Positions 33,412 through 43,033 are shown, counted from the first letter of the stretch. The stretch: 64,000 bases of DNA from Solirubrobacterales bacterium (GCA_026392255.1 JAPLCJ010000017.1:62001-126000), one strand, 5' to 3'. The notes: generated by a model from the letters alone, not told the origin. A program made the numbers and translations.

Positions 33412-35580
33412 TTACTTCTGCGGCTTGGTCTTCTTGAAGGTGAAGGAGGTTCGTCCGGCCTTATAGAAAGGCCACTGGGCGTTGACGGGGTAGTAACCAG
33501 CCTTGGTGACATACCCAATCCATACCGCAACCCCGTTTGCGTCAGCCATGACGGCCTGTTTAGTCGGGCCGCTGGTGCCATTCTTTGCCACCGCAAGCGG
33601 AGCCTGCCCCCATACCTTTGCGTAAGGAAGAACTACTGGCAACTCGCGGGATCCCTTCGACGGAAGCCCGATTACCTTGAACGCCATTGCCACATAACCC
33701 GCTTTGACTTGGGCCTTTTGTGTGGCGTTAAGCGCTGGCAGCGCAACCTGCTGCAACACCATCCGGCACACGGGACCTACCGCGCGGCCAAGTACCAGTG
33801 TGGGAAACGCGTCTGGGTCCTTGGGGAACGCTGGGTTCCGGATCGTCATCAGCGTGTTTGAGATGAACGGATTCAGTCCACAACCGACTCGCAGCTTGCG
33901 CCCCTCCACAGTTCCGGCTACACGGATGATCGCCTTGACCTTGATGTTGAACGCGCATTTGGCCTGGCTCGTCCACTCCTTGCAGGTGATGCTGAACTTG
34001 AAGGCTGGGGTCTTGAACGCCGCACCCTGACCCTTGGCGTTGACCGCTGTGATGGCGAAGGTGATCGGAAGGTTCTTGGTGATGCCATCGATCTGACAGG
34101 AGAGCGCGGGCGCGGGCGCGGTACACCCAATCCCCGTCCTGCCTGTCTGGGTTCCAACAACGTTATAAGAGGTGATCGGCTTGCCGCCATTCACCTTTGG
34201 TGCCGTCCATGACACGGTGACGGCACCGTTGAGGGGGTAGGAGCCCGTCGAGTCTATCTGAACGACCTTGCCCAACTGGGGTGGTCCCGGAACGGTGATC
34301 TTGGCCGCCTTGGACGAGTGTGCGCGAGCTGGGGCAAGATCTAAAACACGGGCCGCTGACACGAGAGTGTCCATTGCCGTCCGCCACGCCGCACGGGCCT
34401 TCGGAGGCTTCGTTCGACTGCGCGAGATGACCCTCACGGGGGTCACAGCAGGATCGCTTGCATCTGAGAGTGGGCCCCAGCCCACAGAGTTTCTGACACG
34501 CACTCTGAAGAAGTAGGGGGTTCCGGGAACTGCGGGAACACCGGGGCTTGCGGCAGTGCCGGTATTGAGCCCCCTGACGAGGCATCCGGTGAGCCCGGAC
34601 TCAACAGTCGCGGTACATGTAAAGCCACCAGGAATCGACTGTGCCTCGTACTCAAGCAGACGGTCACCACCGTTGTTAGCGACCGTCTGCTCGAGGAGAT
34701 CCCAGTTGACGAGGACGGCGGCGTTCACGGCAGGATCCGGAAGGGCAGCGGTAACGCCCTGCGGTGCGGCGGGCGGTGCTGTGTTTTGAATTGATACGCA
34801 ACCCTGGGCTCCAGAGTCAATGTAGGCGCTGTTGTCGCTTCGTGGGTCATCCAGCCAATAGGCCAGGCCTGTGGTGTTGTCAATGCCGTCTCGTGTAGAC
34901 AGGAAACCGGGAATCGGGACCTCAACATTCGGGTCACCTCTCGGAATCAGAATTGCAGGGAAGTTTGGGTTGAGGACCCAAGCGTCAACCGGTTCAAGCG
35001 GATTTCCATCACCGTCCACGGGCACAACGCTCTGCAGGCTGACTAGATCGTCACCCGTATAAACATGCGGATCGCAGTGGTAGCCAACTGACCCGCCTGG
35101 GGTTGGATTGCCATCGTCCTGAACGGTGATGTCTGGATCGGGGTCAGGCTCTTGGGGCGGGAAGTCGCTTGGATCTGATGGCATCAGGCAGGCAGGATCT
35201 GTCTGGCAGCCATCCAGAATTGGGCCCAGCTCGTATGGCGGAGCACCGTCCGGATCGCTCTCAGGGAGTTTGTCTATCAGGTCCTTGAGCTTGTCCGGGT
35301 CGGTTGGGACCTGTGGCTGCATGCCACGGGGGTCGATGGTGGCGATCTCAGGTGCCTTATCGGGGTCGCCTCCGATCTCAATCCACTTGTCCAAAGAGAT
35401 GCTGCAAACGGCGTCCACTCTGGCAACCGTGTCAGTGATCTGATTCGTGCCAGCAGGGCACTTCACACCGGGAATAGGAACATGAGGATCCACGGCACCA
35501 ACGGAGCTTGACGCCAACAGGCCGCAGGCAACCAAGGCCGAGAGGCCCGCGAACCACCGCTGTGATTTAGCTCTGCTCAC
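33412..35580 (-). CDS. Secreted fibronectin type III repeat protein, function unknown
   Basis: A 722-residue protein with a signal peptide (SRAKSQRWFAGLSALVACG, cleavage near SVGA). Residues about 30-270 are Pro/Asp-rich with several cysteine pairs and no known fold. Two Fn3-like modules follow: about 275-385 (PPAAPQGVTAALPDPAVNA to GWGPLSDASDPAVTPV) and about 425-530 (GPPQLGKVVQIDSTGSYP to ITAVNAKGQGAAF). The C-terminal 190 residues, with cysteines in SITCKEWTSQAKCAFNIKVK, are unassigned. GTG 35580 has GGGAG five bases upstream. Probably a cell-surface or extracellular protein; no catalytic site recognised. Confidence 0.65.
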   Translation of the reverse strand: MSRAKSQRWFAGLSALVACGLLASSSVGAVDPHVPIPGVKCPAGTNQITDTVARVDAVCSISLDKWIEIGGDPDKAPEIATIDPRGMQPQVPTDPDKLKDLIDKLPESDPDGAPPYELGPILDGCQTDPACLMPSDPSDFPPQEPDPDPDITVQDDGNPTPGGSVGYHCDPHVYTGDDLVSLQSVVPVDGDGNPLEPVDAWVLNPNFPAILIPRGDPNVEVPIPGFLSTRDGIDNTTGLAYWLDDPRSDNSAYIDSGAQGCVSIQNTAPPAAPQGVTAALPDPAVNAAVLVNWDLLEQTVANNGGDRLLEYEAQSIPGGFTCTATVESGLTGCLVRGLNTGTAASPGVPAVPGTPYFFRVRVRNSVGWGPLSDASDPAVTPVRVISRSRTKPPKARAAWRTAMDTLVSAARVLDLAPARAHSSKAAKITVPGPPQLGKVVQIDSTGSYPLNGAVTVSWTAPKVNGGKPITSYNVVGTQTGRTGIGCTAPAPALSCQIDGITKNLPITFAITAVNAKGQGAAFKTPAFKFSITCKEWTSQAKCAFNIKVKAIIRVAGTVEGRKLRVGCGLNPFISNTLMTIRNPAFPKDPDAFPTLVLGRAVGPVCRMVLQQVALPALNATQKAQVKAGYVAMAFKVIGLPSKGSRELPVVLPYAKVWGQAPLAVAKNGTSGPTKQAVMADANGVAVWIGYVTKAGYYPVNAQWPFYKAGRTSFTFKKTKPQK

Positions 35581-35719
35581 TCAAGCTCCCTGAACGCATT
35601 GTAAAACCGGGCAGATTGCCACCATCTTTGTACCACTTGTGGAGCCGAAATGCGACAGTCGGCTGCTGGATTCAAGGGCAAGGGCAGCGGCTGACGGCGC
35701 ACGCTCGGGCACGTGGCAA

Positions 35720-37285
35720 CTACCAAGCACTGTTCCACTCCGGACTTGTCCCACCGCAGGTGACTGGCGCCCTAGCCCGCCAACGCCCCACACCCTTGCC
35801 TCTGGCTGACAAGGGAATCTGAAAGACACCGCTCTCAAAGCTGTTTCCGTGCGTGACTGGGCGCCAGCGTCGCTTTATTACTTGGTCAATCAGGATGCGC
35901 TGGCCAGCCAAGCGGCAGGGCACAATTCCCCACGCGTAAGGACGAGCGCCCTTAACCTCACGGAATGGCCACTGAAAAGCCCTAAGGCTGGGCTTAGCCT
36001 TGTCCGCGGCGAGGATCTGGGTGGTCAGGCCTACTCGTGTGGCTGGGTAGGCGCTCGCGTTCCAAAGCCCGCCACTCCAGCTCGCGATGTCCCTCATTCC
36101 GTACCAAAACAGGGTGTCCACTCCCGCAGCCCACGCACGCCACAGGCTGTCCATGGTGAACCGCCCCGCCAGCCCGGGGCTCTTCCCAAACTGAAGGCTC
36201 GGAGGGTTTGTCCACCAATCAAACTCCGTCACCCAGAATCGCTTGGTGACAGCCGGGAGCACTGTCCCTTCCCTTACCCCGGCGGCCACGGCTGCCCGCA
36301 GAGCTGGGATGTCAGCCATCAGTCCATTCTTTCCTTTGGGGTCAGCTGGCCGCATTGGTAGACCCTGAATGTCGTAGGGGTGCTGTGCCCAGATATCAAA
36401 GTGCACTGGCCCGCAGTCAGGAACCTTTGTAAAGGCCCTACCGACCTTCTGCACGCACAGGACACCTTGCGCAAAAATCTGTGGTGAAGTCCCTTGGACC
36501 ACGCCCCGCGGTTGCCCAAATGGCGACATACCAGCCGCAACGGTTTGAGTGTCCGTCCTGCCGCTGTCATGAAGGCCTTGGTCAAAAGCATTGAGTAACT
36601 CCCGATACATCCGTGGCCCGACGAGAGTTCCTCCCGGGCCGGTCTGCGGTGCAAGATGTGTTGAAAGGTTGGGCTCGTTCCAAGCCTGAAACGCAGTGAT
36701 CTTTGGGAGCAGACGGCCATACGTGTTGTGACGATCGTTGCCGTCGTAGCGCGTTGCCAAAGCCTGGGCCAGAGCTTTGACAGCATCTGATCTTGGCTGC
36801 CATGCACCCTTGTAGTTGTTCTGCTCATCGGCGAAGGGACCTATTTCCGGTCTGCCTGTTAGGTCCTCTGCCCAGTAGGGAGCGCTCTCAACCTGCAACA
36901 GGACCTGAAGCCCAAAGCCGGTTGCCGGCCTTGTGTCCGCGGCTGCCCGGACCGCATCATCAAGTTGACTGATCGCCGTCTGATCAAAGTTCGCGTCAGT
37001 CCAACTGGTGGGACTGGGAGGACCGGATGGAAACTTGTCGTCGGGCTGAAGCTCTCGCCATGAGGCTGAGACCCTCTGATACCTAGATCCAGTTTGAGAA
37101 ATCTTCCTCGAGATCTCGAAAGGCACCCCCGCGGTCCCTGGCGACGGGGTTCCGCCTCCAGCGCCCACAGCCCAGATTTCCTCAACACCAAGCCAGAGTG
37201 GATGCGGAATCGAGACAGCCTGCGCAGGGACGGCCGATACAAAGAATGCGGACAAGGCCGCTGCAGTCAAGGCTCTGGTTTTCAT
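35720..37285 (-). CDS. Secreted glycoside hydrolase-like protein, clan GH-A (GH39/GH5-like)
   Basis: A 521-residue protein with signal peptide (MKTRALTAAALSAFFVSAVP, cleavage near AQA). The (beta/alpha)8 pattern of clan GH-A is visible: RYQRVSASWRELQPDD as first strand, FQAWNEPNLS with the likely acid/base Glu near residue 205 after Asn, HFDIWAQHPYDIQG, and RFWVTEFDWWTNPPS with the likely nucleophile Glu near 354. The WNEPN and (V/I)TE pairing is diagnostic for retaining beta-glycosidases. Substrate unknown. An upstream ATG adds 20 residues, but ATG 37285 begins the signal peptide. It lies behind the TauE pair on the same strand. Confidence 0.72.
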   Translation of the reverse strand: MKTRALTAAALSAFFVSAVPAQAVSIPHPLWLGVEEIWAVGAGGGTPSPGTAGVPFEISRKISQTGSRYQRVSASWRELQPDDKFPSGPPSPTSWTDANFDQTAISQLDDAVRAAADTRPATGFGLQVLLQVESAPYWAEDLTGRPEIGPFADEQNNYKGAWQPRSDAVKALAQALATRYDGNDRHNTYGRLLPKITAFQAWNEPNLSTHLAPQTGPGGTLVGPRMYRELLNAFDQGLHDSGRTDTQTVAAGMSPFGQPRGVVQGTSPQIFAQGVLCVQKVGRAFTKVPDCGPVHFDIWAQHPYDIQGLPMRPADPKGKNGLMADIPALRAAVAAGVREGTVLPAVTKRFWVTEFDWWTNPPSLQFGKSPGLAGRFTMDSLWRAWAAGVDTLFWYGMRDIASWSGGLWNASAYPATRVGLTTQILAADKAKPSLRAFQWPFREVKGARPYAWGIVPCRLAGQRILIDQVIKRRWRPVTHGNSFESGVFQIPLSARGKGVGRWRARAPVTCGGTSPEWNSAW

Positions 37286-37369
37286 TCTGTTTGCTGAAAC
37301 ACGCCAAAGCGGCAATGGTTCCGCGCTCCTCCCGCAGCTAGACAACCCCTCAAACGACCGTAGCAGCGG

Positions 37370-37783
37370 TCAGACGGTCCCGTCGCCGCTGGCAGACTCG
37401 GCATTCAGTCTCTCGACGCGCGTTTTGTTCGACCGCAACAGCAGCTGTCCGGCCATGATCACTAGGAAAACAGCGAATATGCGGCGCAGAGTTATCTCCG
37501 GGAGATGGTTGGCCACAACTGCCCCGACAACAACACCGAGACCTGCGACCAAACCCACAGTGGCAGCGCTACGAACCTGCACAAGACCTGACTTGTGTTG
37601 AACCCACGCCCCCAGGCCGGCAACAGGAATCATCGCGAGAAGGGACGTACCTTCGGCAGTCGTCTGCTCAAAACCAAACAGAAGGACTAAGGCTGGGACG
37701 AAGATCGCCCCACCGCCAACACCGAACAGTCCGGACAGGACTCCCGCTGCGCCCCCGGCAAGGATGATCCAAAGAACGTTCAT
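37370..37783 (-). CDS. TauE/SafE-type permease, half-size subunit 2
   Basis: A 137-residue membrane protein with four predicted helices, half the size of a normal TauE/SafE anion exporter (about 250 residues, two homologous halves). It contains the family motif GVLSGLFGVGGGAIFVPALV and TTAEGTSLLA. Its ATG overlaps the stop of the preceding half-size gene by four bases, so the two are translationally coupled and probably form one heterodimeric transporter for sulfite, sulfonates or similar anions. A short charged C-terminal tail (NKTRVERLNAESASGDG) faces the cytoplasm. Confidence 0.8.
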   Translation of the reverse strand: MNVLWIILAGGAAGVLSGLFGVGGGAIFVPALVLLFGFEQTTAEGTSLLAMIPVAGLGAWVQHKSGLVQVRSAATVGLVAGLGVVVGAVVANHLPEITLRRIFAVFLVIMAGQLLLRSNKTRVERLNAESASGDGTV

Positions 37784-38151
37784 CCCGCGAACATCACAAT
37801 CGCAACCGTCACTTGGAAGAGCCCGAAGAGGATGCCCAGCGTGTCGGAGTGAAGCTTCGCCGCAAGCCGCGTTCCGAAGACCACGCCGGCAAGCGCGGGT
37901 AAACCGATCAGAGCGGCGGTAACCGGGCGAACTTCACCGTGCAGACCAAACGCGACGACCCCATAGGAAGCGATGATGAACACGGCGGCAAGCGAGGTGG
38001 CCTGGGCAGAGCGTTGGTTCCAACCGAGCCAAAGCACCAAGAGCGGCACAATGATCACACCACCACCAACGCCCAAAAGCCCGCTAAGTAGGCCCGCACA
38101 AATACCCACTAATGCAAGACGAAGGGTTCCGGGGTCGTTCACTCGGGGCAT
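37780..38151 (-). CDS. TauE/SafE-type permease, half-size subunit 1
   Basis: A 123-residue membrane protein with four predicted helices. It carries its own copy of the family motif, AGLLSGLLGVGGGVIIVPLL, and AQATSLAAVF. With the next gene it equals one full-length TauE/SafE exporter. The start is placed at ATG 38151; a longer open frame upstream would be antisense to the trehalose-phosphatase gene and is not credible. That leaves nine bases between the divergent start codons at 38151 and 38161. Confidence 0.78.
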   Translation of the reverse strand: MPRVNDPGTLRLALVGICAGLLSGLLGVGGGVIIVPLLVLWLGWNQRSAQATSLAAVFIIASYGVVAFGLHGEVRPVTAALIGLPALAGVVFGTRLAAKLHSDTLGILFGLFQVTVAIVMFAG

Positions 38152-38160
38152 ACTAGGCCC

Positions 38161-38967
38161 GTGACGACCGATCCAACAGTGCTCCTGTTCGAAACGCTCT
38201 CGAAGGATCCGGCAACGACCGCGATCCTGCTGGACGTTGACGGGACACTTGCGCCCATCGTCAGGGACTCTCGTGATGCCTCGGTTCCAGTGCCCGTTAG
38301 AACCGCATTGGTCAAGCTGGCAAGACACTTTGGGCTGGTTGCTTGTGTTAGCGGCCGGCAGGCTGAGGACGCGCGCCGCGTTGTAGGGGCGGGCGGCCTG
38401 AGCTACATCGGGGGCCACGGCAGTGAGTTTCTACTGCCCGGGGCTTCCGAGGCAACAGTGGACCCTGAGCTTGAGGCGTGGACAGAGCCAGTCCAGGAAG
38501 CTGCCGCCGAAGCTATTCGGGATCTCTCCAGCCTTGGTATCCGGCGCGAAGACAAGGGTGCGATCTCAGCGCTTCACTGGCGCGGAACCCCCGACGAGAA
38601 CGCTTGCCGGACAGCGCTAGAAGGCGTAGCCGTCCGAGCTGAAGAGGCTGGTCTTGTCGCGCATTGGGGTAAGAAAGTTCTTGAGATCCGACCGCCGGCC
38701 GCATTCAACAAAGGGATGGGAATACGGCACCTCTTGGCAGACTCCCCACTCCAGACTGCGCTTTACATCGGCGATGACGTCACCGACATCGATGCCTTTG
38801 CGGAACTTGGCGCGATGGTCGTGGAAGGTTGGTTGGACTCAGCCACCAAGGTTGCCGTCGAGTCCCCGGAGGCGCCGCCCGAATTGGTCGCTGCCGCTGA
38901 TTTCCTAGTTGAGGGAACCGCTGGCGTCCACGCCCTCCTTGAGCGGCTCGCAGTAGGAAAGACCTAA
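38161..38967 (+). CDS. otsB: Trehalose-6-phosphate phosphatase
   Basis: A 268-residue HAD-superfamily phosphatase that releases trehalose from trehalose-6-phosphate. The nucleophile motif is ILLDVDGTLAPIV (DxDGT), followed by LVACVSGRQAEDARRVV, GGHGSEF, KVLEIRPPAAFNKG and YIGDDVTDIDAF, all classical OtsB landmarks. OtsA is not in the window. The GTG at 38161 has no Shine-Dalgarno sequence; CATACT ends six bases upstream, so it may be leaderless. A membrane-protein gene follows with a one-base TAATG overlap. Confidence 0.9.
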   Translation: MTTDPTVLLFETLSKDPATTAILLDVDGTLAPIVRDSRDASVPVPVRTALVKLARHFGLVACVSGRQAEDARRVVGAGGLSYIGGHGSEFLLPGASEATVDPELEAWTEPVQEAAAEAIRDLSSLGIRREDKGAISALHWRGTPDENACRTALEGVAVRAEEAGLVAHWGKKVLEIRPPAAFNKGMGIRHLLADSPLQTALYIGDDVTDIDAFAELGAMVVEGWLDSATKVAVESPEAPPELVAAADFLVEGTAGVHALLERLAVGKT

Positions 38968-39467
38968 TGGCGTTCGTTGCCTTCCTCAAGGCCACGGTGC
39001 TTGGCTGTGCGGGCTCAGCGACACTGCTCGCGGCCCTCGCGCTCGCCGGTGCGGTCGAGTCCGGTGACGGATTGGTTATCCCGATTGCGGCAGCTTGGTG
39101 GGTGATCGCAGGCCTTACAGGGATTTGGGCTGGTCGCCAAAACGATGCCTCTCCAGCCGTCGCCAAGCTCTTAGCGGCGGCGCCAACCACGCCGTCTCTG
39201 CCCGAGGTTCACCCCACCCGGATGCTCGTCAACCGCCTCTGGCCGCTGCTGATCGCAACCCTCGGCGCCGGGGCGTTCGTGCTGACCACCCCGCAGGTTC
39301 CCGCTATGGCGGCAGGGTTCCCGGTCATCTGGGCGCTGGCATGGCGACGACAAGAGAAAGCTGTGGCAGCGATCGAAGAGCGTGACGGTGTCAAGTTCTT
39401 CCTTGAGAAGACCTCGCCGGTCAAGCCAATCAAGCTTGTCCGGACGCCTTGGTTTCGGACGGGCTGA
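38967..39467 (+). CDS. Small membrane protein of unknown function
   Basis: A 166-residue protein with about four hydrophobic helices (5-30, 35-52, 92-107, 112-125) joined by a short polar loop that holds PEVHPTRMLVNRLWP. The C-terminal 40 residues are charged (RRQEKAVAAIEERDGVKFF). I recognise no family. The start shares one base with the otsB stop, so it is co-translated with otsB. Thioredoxin follows after 64 bases with what looks like its own promoter. No function can be assigned. Confidence 0.6.
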   Translation: MAFVAFLKATVLGCAGSATLLAALALAGAVESGDGLVIPIAAAWWVIAGLTGIWAGRQNDASPAVAKLLAAAPTTPSLPEVHPTRMLVNRLWPLLIATLGAGAFVLTTPQVPAMAAGFPVIWALAWRRQEKAVAAIEERDGVKFFLEKTSPVKPIKLVRTPWFRTG

Positions 39468-39482
39468 CCGCCGGGACCGTCC

Positions 39483-39488
39483 TATACT
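39483..39488 (+). promoter_or_regulatory. Putative -10 box TATACT of the thioredoxin gene
   Basis: TATACT lies 43 bases before the thioredoxin ATG and matches the -10 consensus at five of six positions. A good -35 at 16-18 bases is not visible. Confidence 0.35.
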
Positions 39489-39531
39489 GAGAGTTCAACG
39501 TAAGTCTCCGATCAACGAAGGGTTTGACCAA

Positions 39532-39858
39532 ATGGGCGCCATCACCGAAGTAAGCGATGCCAACTTCCAAGCAGAGGTGATCGATTCCCTGACACCAGTG
39601 ATTGTCGACTTCTGGGCTCCATGGTGTGGCCCGTGCCGTCAGGTAGCCCCAGTTCTTGAACAGATTGCTGATGAACATGGCGACGCACTCAAGATCGTCA
39701 AGGTCAACGTTGATGACAACCAGCAGACCGCTGCTCAGTTTGGCGTGATGTCAATCCCAACGCTGATCATGTTCAAGGGTGGCCAGAAGGTCCACCAGGT
39801 CACAGGCGCGCTGCCAAAGGCCGCCTTGGAGCGAGAGCTTCAGCTCAACGAAGGCTAA
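39532..39858 (+). CDS. trxA: Thioredoxin
   Basis: A 108-residue thioredoxin with the active site FWAPWCGPCRQVAPVLEQIA (WCGPC at about 29-33) and the cis-proline in MSIPTLIMFKGG. It reduces protein disulfides in the cytoplasm with NADPH via thioredoxin reductase, which is not in the window. ATG 39532 is selected by GAAGGG ten bases upstream and gives the usual length; an earlier in-frame start would add 50 residues overlapping the membrane-protein gene. Confidence 0.95.
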   Translation: MGAITEVSDANFQAEVIDSLTPVIVDFWAPWCGPCRQVAPVLEQIADEHGDALKIVKVNVDDNQQTAAQFGVMSIPTLIMFKGGQKVHQVTGALPKAALERELQLNEG

Positions 39859-39866
39859 CGGCCTTA

Positions 39867-39884
39867 AGCGGCTAACCAGCCGCT
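39867..39884. terminator. Bidirectional hairpin between trxA and ileS
   Basis: AGCGGCT-AACC-AGCCGCT is a perfect seven-pair stem with a four-base loop, nine bases after the trxA stop and 18 before the ileS stop. Tails on both sides are not T-rich. Confidence 0.5.
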
Positions 39885-39901
39885 GCAGCGTTCAGAAGAG
39901 G

Positions 39902-42900
39902 TCAGGCTTTGGTGACATTGACGGTCAGCTCGTGACCGTCAATGGTCAGAGTCTCGCCGTCGGCGATGCCTGACTCAAATGCCGTTGCCAGAACCTCACT
40001 GCAGATCCACTCTGAGTGAGCGCTGATGGCGGCGAGGACGCGCTCGTCACCACCGAGCCCAAGGCTGATGCGGTCCTCAACCTCAAGACCAGCGGCCTTT
40101 CTGGCCCCTTGAACAGCGTGGACTACTTCGCGAGCAAGGCCTTCCAGCAGCAGATCTTCGTCAAGATTTAGGTCAAGGGCCACTGCGTGGGAGCCCTCGT
40201 GTTCAAGCTGGTAGCCCTCAATCGGCCGCATCACAACCAGCAGGTCATCTGCGGCAAGCGCGTGTTCAGTGCCACCAACATTGATGTGGATCGGAGTCCC
40301 AGCCTTGAGTGACTGACCGACATGGTCAGGGTCAAGCGCTGCAACCGCTGCCGCGGCCTGTGGCATCTCGGGGCCGAACTTAGGGCCAAGTGTTCTGTAG
40401 TTGGCCTTCACTTCGAGCTCATCAAGCTCATCGGCCGCGCTGGCAAATTCAAGTGTCTTGACGTTGAGTTCCTCGCGGACAATGTCCTCAAGCGATTGGA
40501 TTGCCTCGCGCTCCTCATCAGTGGCGACAATCACCGCGGCACGCAGGGGCTGGCGCACCTTTACCTTGGCCTGCCCGCGGGCGGCAAGCCCCAGGGTGAC
40601 GGCCTCACGAGCTGCTGACATTGCCAACTCAAGACGCTCGTCACGAGGACCAGACTCAGGCCAATCGGTGAGGTGGACCGACGGCTCACCCTTGGGGTCG
40701 AGCGTGGTGTGAATCACATCTGCGATGAACGGGCAGAACGGCGCCAGCAGTCGCGCGGTAACGAGCAGGACGTGGCGCAGCACTGCGAGCGCTTCCTCGT
40801 CGCCATCCCAGAAGCGGCGGCGCGAGCGCCTCACATACCAGTTGGAAATATCTTCAACGAGGTCTTGGATCTCGCGGCCAGCCGTTGTTGCGTCAAAGGC
40901 CTCAAGACGCTCGCCGACGGTCTCAACCGTTCCCGAAAGGCGGCTCAAGATCCAACGGTCAAGGTCATTGGTTGGCTCAGGGACGCCGTCAACTGGCCCA
41001 ACGCCAGCAGCGTTTGCGTAGAGCACGTGGAAGCCGAGGATGTTCCAGAGCGGGAGCAGCAGTCGGCGCGTGGATTCATCAACAGCGTCAGTTGAGAACC
41101 GGTACCCGTCCCACGGCTGCTTGCTGGTGAGGAAGTACCAACGCAGAGCGTCGGCGCCTTGCTGGTCAAGGATTGACCACGGCTCGACAACATTGCCCTT
41201 TGACTTGCTCATCTTCTGCCCATCACCATCGAGGATCAGACCAAGGCAGACAACGCTCTTGTAGGACGCCTTGTCAAAGAGCAGCGTCGAAACAGCAAGA
41301 AGGGAGTAGAACCAGCCGCGGGTTTGGTCGAGCGCCTCGCAGATGAAGTCCGCGGGAAAGCGTTCCTCAAAGTGATCGGCATTCTCCAGCGGAGCGTGAT
41401 GCTGAGCAAACGGCATGGCCCCTGAGTCAAACCAGACGTCAATGACTTCTGGGACGCGCTGCATCCGGTCACCACATTCGATGCATGGGAAGCCAACATC
41501 ATCCACATACGGACGGTGCGGATCCTCAAGGCGAACACCGGAGAGTTCCTCAAGTTCATCGAACGAGCCGATCACATGGATGTGGCCCTTAGCGCACTTC
41601 CACACGGGCAGCGGCGTACCCCAGTAGCGCTCGCGCGAGAGTGCCCAGTCAACGTTGTTCTCCAGCCACTTGCCAAAGCGGCCATCCTTGACGTGCTCTG
41701 GATGCCAGTCAATGCCGGCGTTCTCCTCAAGCATGCGGTCGCGCACCTTGGACGTGGCGATGTACCAAGACGGCTTTGCGTAGTAGAGCAGCGGCGTTGA
41801 ACAGCGCCAGCAGTGTGGATAGGAGTGCTCGTAAGGCTCCGCGCGGAGCAGGCGGCCCTTCGTCTCCAACTCTGCGAGTAGGTCCTCATCACAGTCCTTG
41901 ACCTGGCGGCCGGCGTAGTTGCCAATCCGCTCGTCATAGGTGCCATCGGGCAGGACCGGGTTGATTGCCGCAAGGCCAACCCTTTCCCCAAGGCGGAAGT
42001 CGTCTTCGCCGAAGGCGATCGCCGTGTGGACAAGGCCGGTGCCCTCGTCGGCTGTAACGAAATCCGCTGCGAGCACCGTGTGGCCAGCCGGCCCGTATTC
42101 GCCGCCGGTGATGAAGTCAAAGGGTGGTCGGTAGGCGGCACCAACAAGGTCAGCGCCGGGGAACGTGGTCAGAATCTGAGCGTCCTCCCCAAGGGCTTTT
42201 TCAACCAACGCCTCGGCCACAACAAGCGCCGCCTCTGACCCGGGGACGCGAACGCGCGCGTAGGTCAGCGTTGGGTCAATCGCAACTGCGGCATTCGAGA
42301 CAAGCGTCCAAGGGGTTGTGGTCCAAACGACAAGCTCATCCTCGACCTCAAGTGGGCCATGGGGAACTGCGAGTGGGAGCCGAACGAAGGCAGCGGTATC
42401 AACCACGTCGCGGTAAGCGCCTGGCTGACCGAGCTCGTGTGATGAAAGCGTGGTGCCACAGCGTGGGCAGTACGGGACAACCTTGTGACCCTCGTAGAGC
42501 AGACCCTTACCGGAGATTGTCTTGAGAGCCCACCAGATTGACTCCACATAGGAGGCGTCCAAGGTCCGGTAGGCATCGTCAAGGTCAATCCAGAAACCAA
42601 TCCGCTCGGTCAGGCGATTCCACTCCTCAACATGGCGGAATACCGAATCACGGCAGCGCTGGTTGAACTCCGCGATCCCGAACTTCTCAATGTCGTCCTT
42701 GCTAGTGAACCCAAGTTCAGCCTCAACAGCAAGCTCCACAGGGAGCCCGTGACAGTCCCAACCACCCTTGCGTTCAACCCGGCGGCCGCGCATTGTTTGG
42801 AAGCGTGGAAATACGTCCTTGAACACTCGCGCCAGAACATGGTGAGTACCCGGAATGCCGTTTGCAGTGGGCGGTCCTTCATAGAAAACCCATGGCTTGC

Positions 42901-43024
42901 CGTCGGCCCGTAGCTCGAGGCTGCGCTCGAAAACATTGAGGTCACGCCAGCGGGTGAGGACCTCTTCCTCGACCTGCGCCTGCTTGAACTTCGGTGGCAG
43001 CGGTTTGTACGGACGGTTAGTCAT
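39902..43024 (-). CDS. ileS: Isoleucyl-tRNA synthetase (long, eukaryote-like type)
   Basis: A 1040-residue class Ia synthetase that charges tRNA-Ile and edits valine. The HIGH-type signature reads PPTANGIPGTHHVLAR (51-66), the KMSKS loop is KMSKSKGNVVEPW near 603, and the editing domain holds TTTPWTLVSNAAVA and ADEGTGLVHTA. Two cysteine pairs (CPRCGTTLSSHE and CIECGDRM) suggest internal zinc sites. The HHV form of the signature and the length place it in the IleRS2 group, many members of which resist mupirocin; that is inference. A TAGACT box stands nine bases before the ATG. Confidence 0.95.
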   Translation of the reverse strand: MTNRPYKPLPPKFKQAQVEEEVLTRWRDLNVFERSLELRADGKPWVFYEGPPTANGIPGTHHVLARVFKDVFPRFQTMRGRRVERKGGWDCHGLPVELAVEAELGFTSKDDIEKFGIAEFNQRCRDSVFRHVEEWNRLTERIGFWIDLDDAYRTLDASYVESIWWALKTISGKGLLYEGHKVVPYCPRCGTTLSSHELGQPGAYRDVVDTAAFVRLPLAVPHGPLEVEDELVVWTTTPWTLVSNAAVAIDPTLTYARVRVPGSEAALVVAEALVEKALGEDAQILTTFPGADLVGAAYRPPFDFITGGEYGPAGHTVLAADFVTADEGTGLVHTAIAFGEDDFRLGERVGLAAINPVLPDGTYDERIGNYAGRQVKDCDEDLLAELETKGRLLRAEPYEHSYPHCWRCSTPLLYYAKPSWYIATSKVRDRMLEENAGIDWHPEHVKDGRFGKWLENNVDWALSRERYWGTPLPVWKCAKGHIHVIGSFDELEELSGVRLEDPHRPYVDDVGFPCIECGDRMQRVPEVIDVWFDSGAMPFAQHHAPLENADHFEERFPADFICEALDQTRGWFYSLLAVSTLLFDKASYKSVVCLGLILDGDGQKMSKSKGNVVEPWSILDQQGADALRWYFLTSKQPWDGYRFSTDAVDESTRRLLLPLWNILGFHVLYANAAGVGPVDGVPEPTNDLDRWILSRLSGTVETVGERLEAFDATTAGREIQDLVEDISNWYVRRSRRRFWDGDEEALAVLRHVLLVTARLLAPFCPFIADVIHTTLDPKGEPSVHLTDWPESGPRDERLELAMSAAREAVTLGLAARGQAKVKVRQPLRAAVIVATDEEREAIQSLEDIVREELNVKTLEFASAADELDELEVKANYRTLGPKFGPEMPQAAAAVAALDPDHVGQSLKAGTPIHINVGGTEHALAADDLLVVMRPIEGYQLEHEGSHAVALDLNLDEDLLLEGLAREVVHAVQGARKAAGLEVEDRISLGLGGDERVLAAISAHSEWICSEVLATAFESGIADGETLTIDGHELTVNVTKA

Positions 43025-43033
43025 TGAGGTTGG

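Noticed and set aside
38152-38418. Longer N-terminus for the first TauE half
   Set aside because: It would be antisense to otsB, is hydrophilic and cysteine-rich, and does not fit the family.
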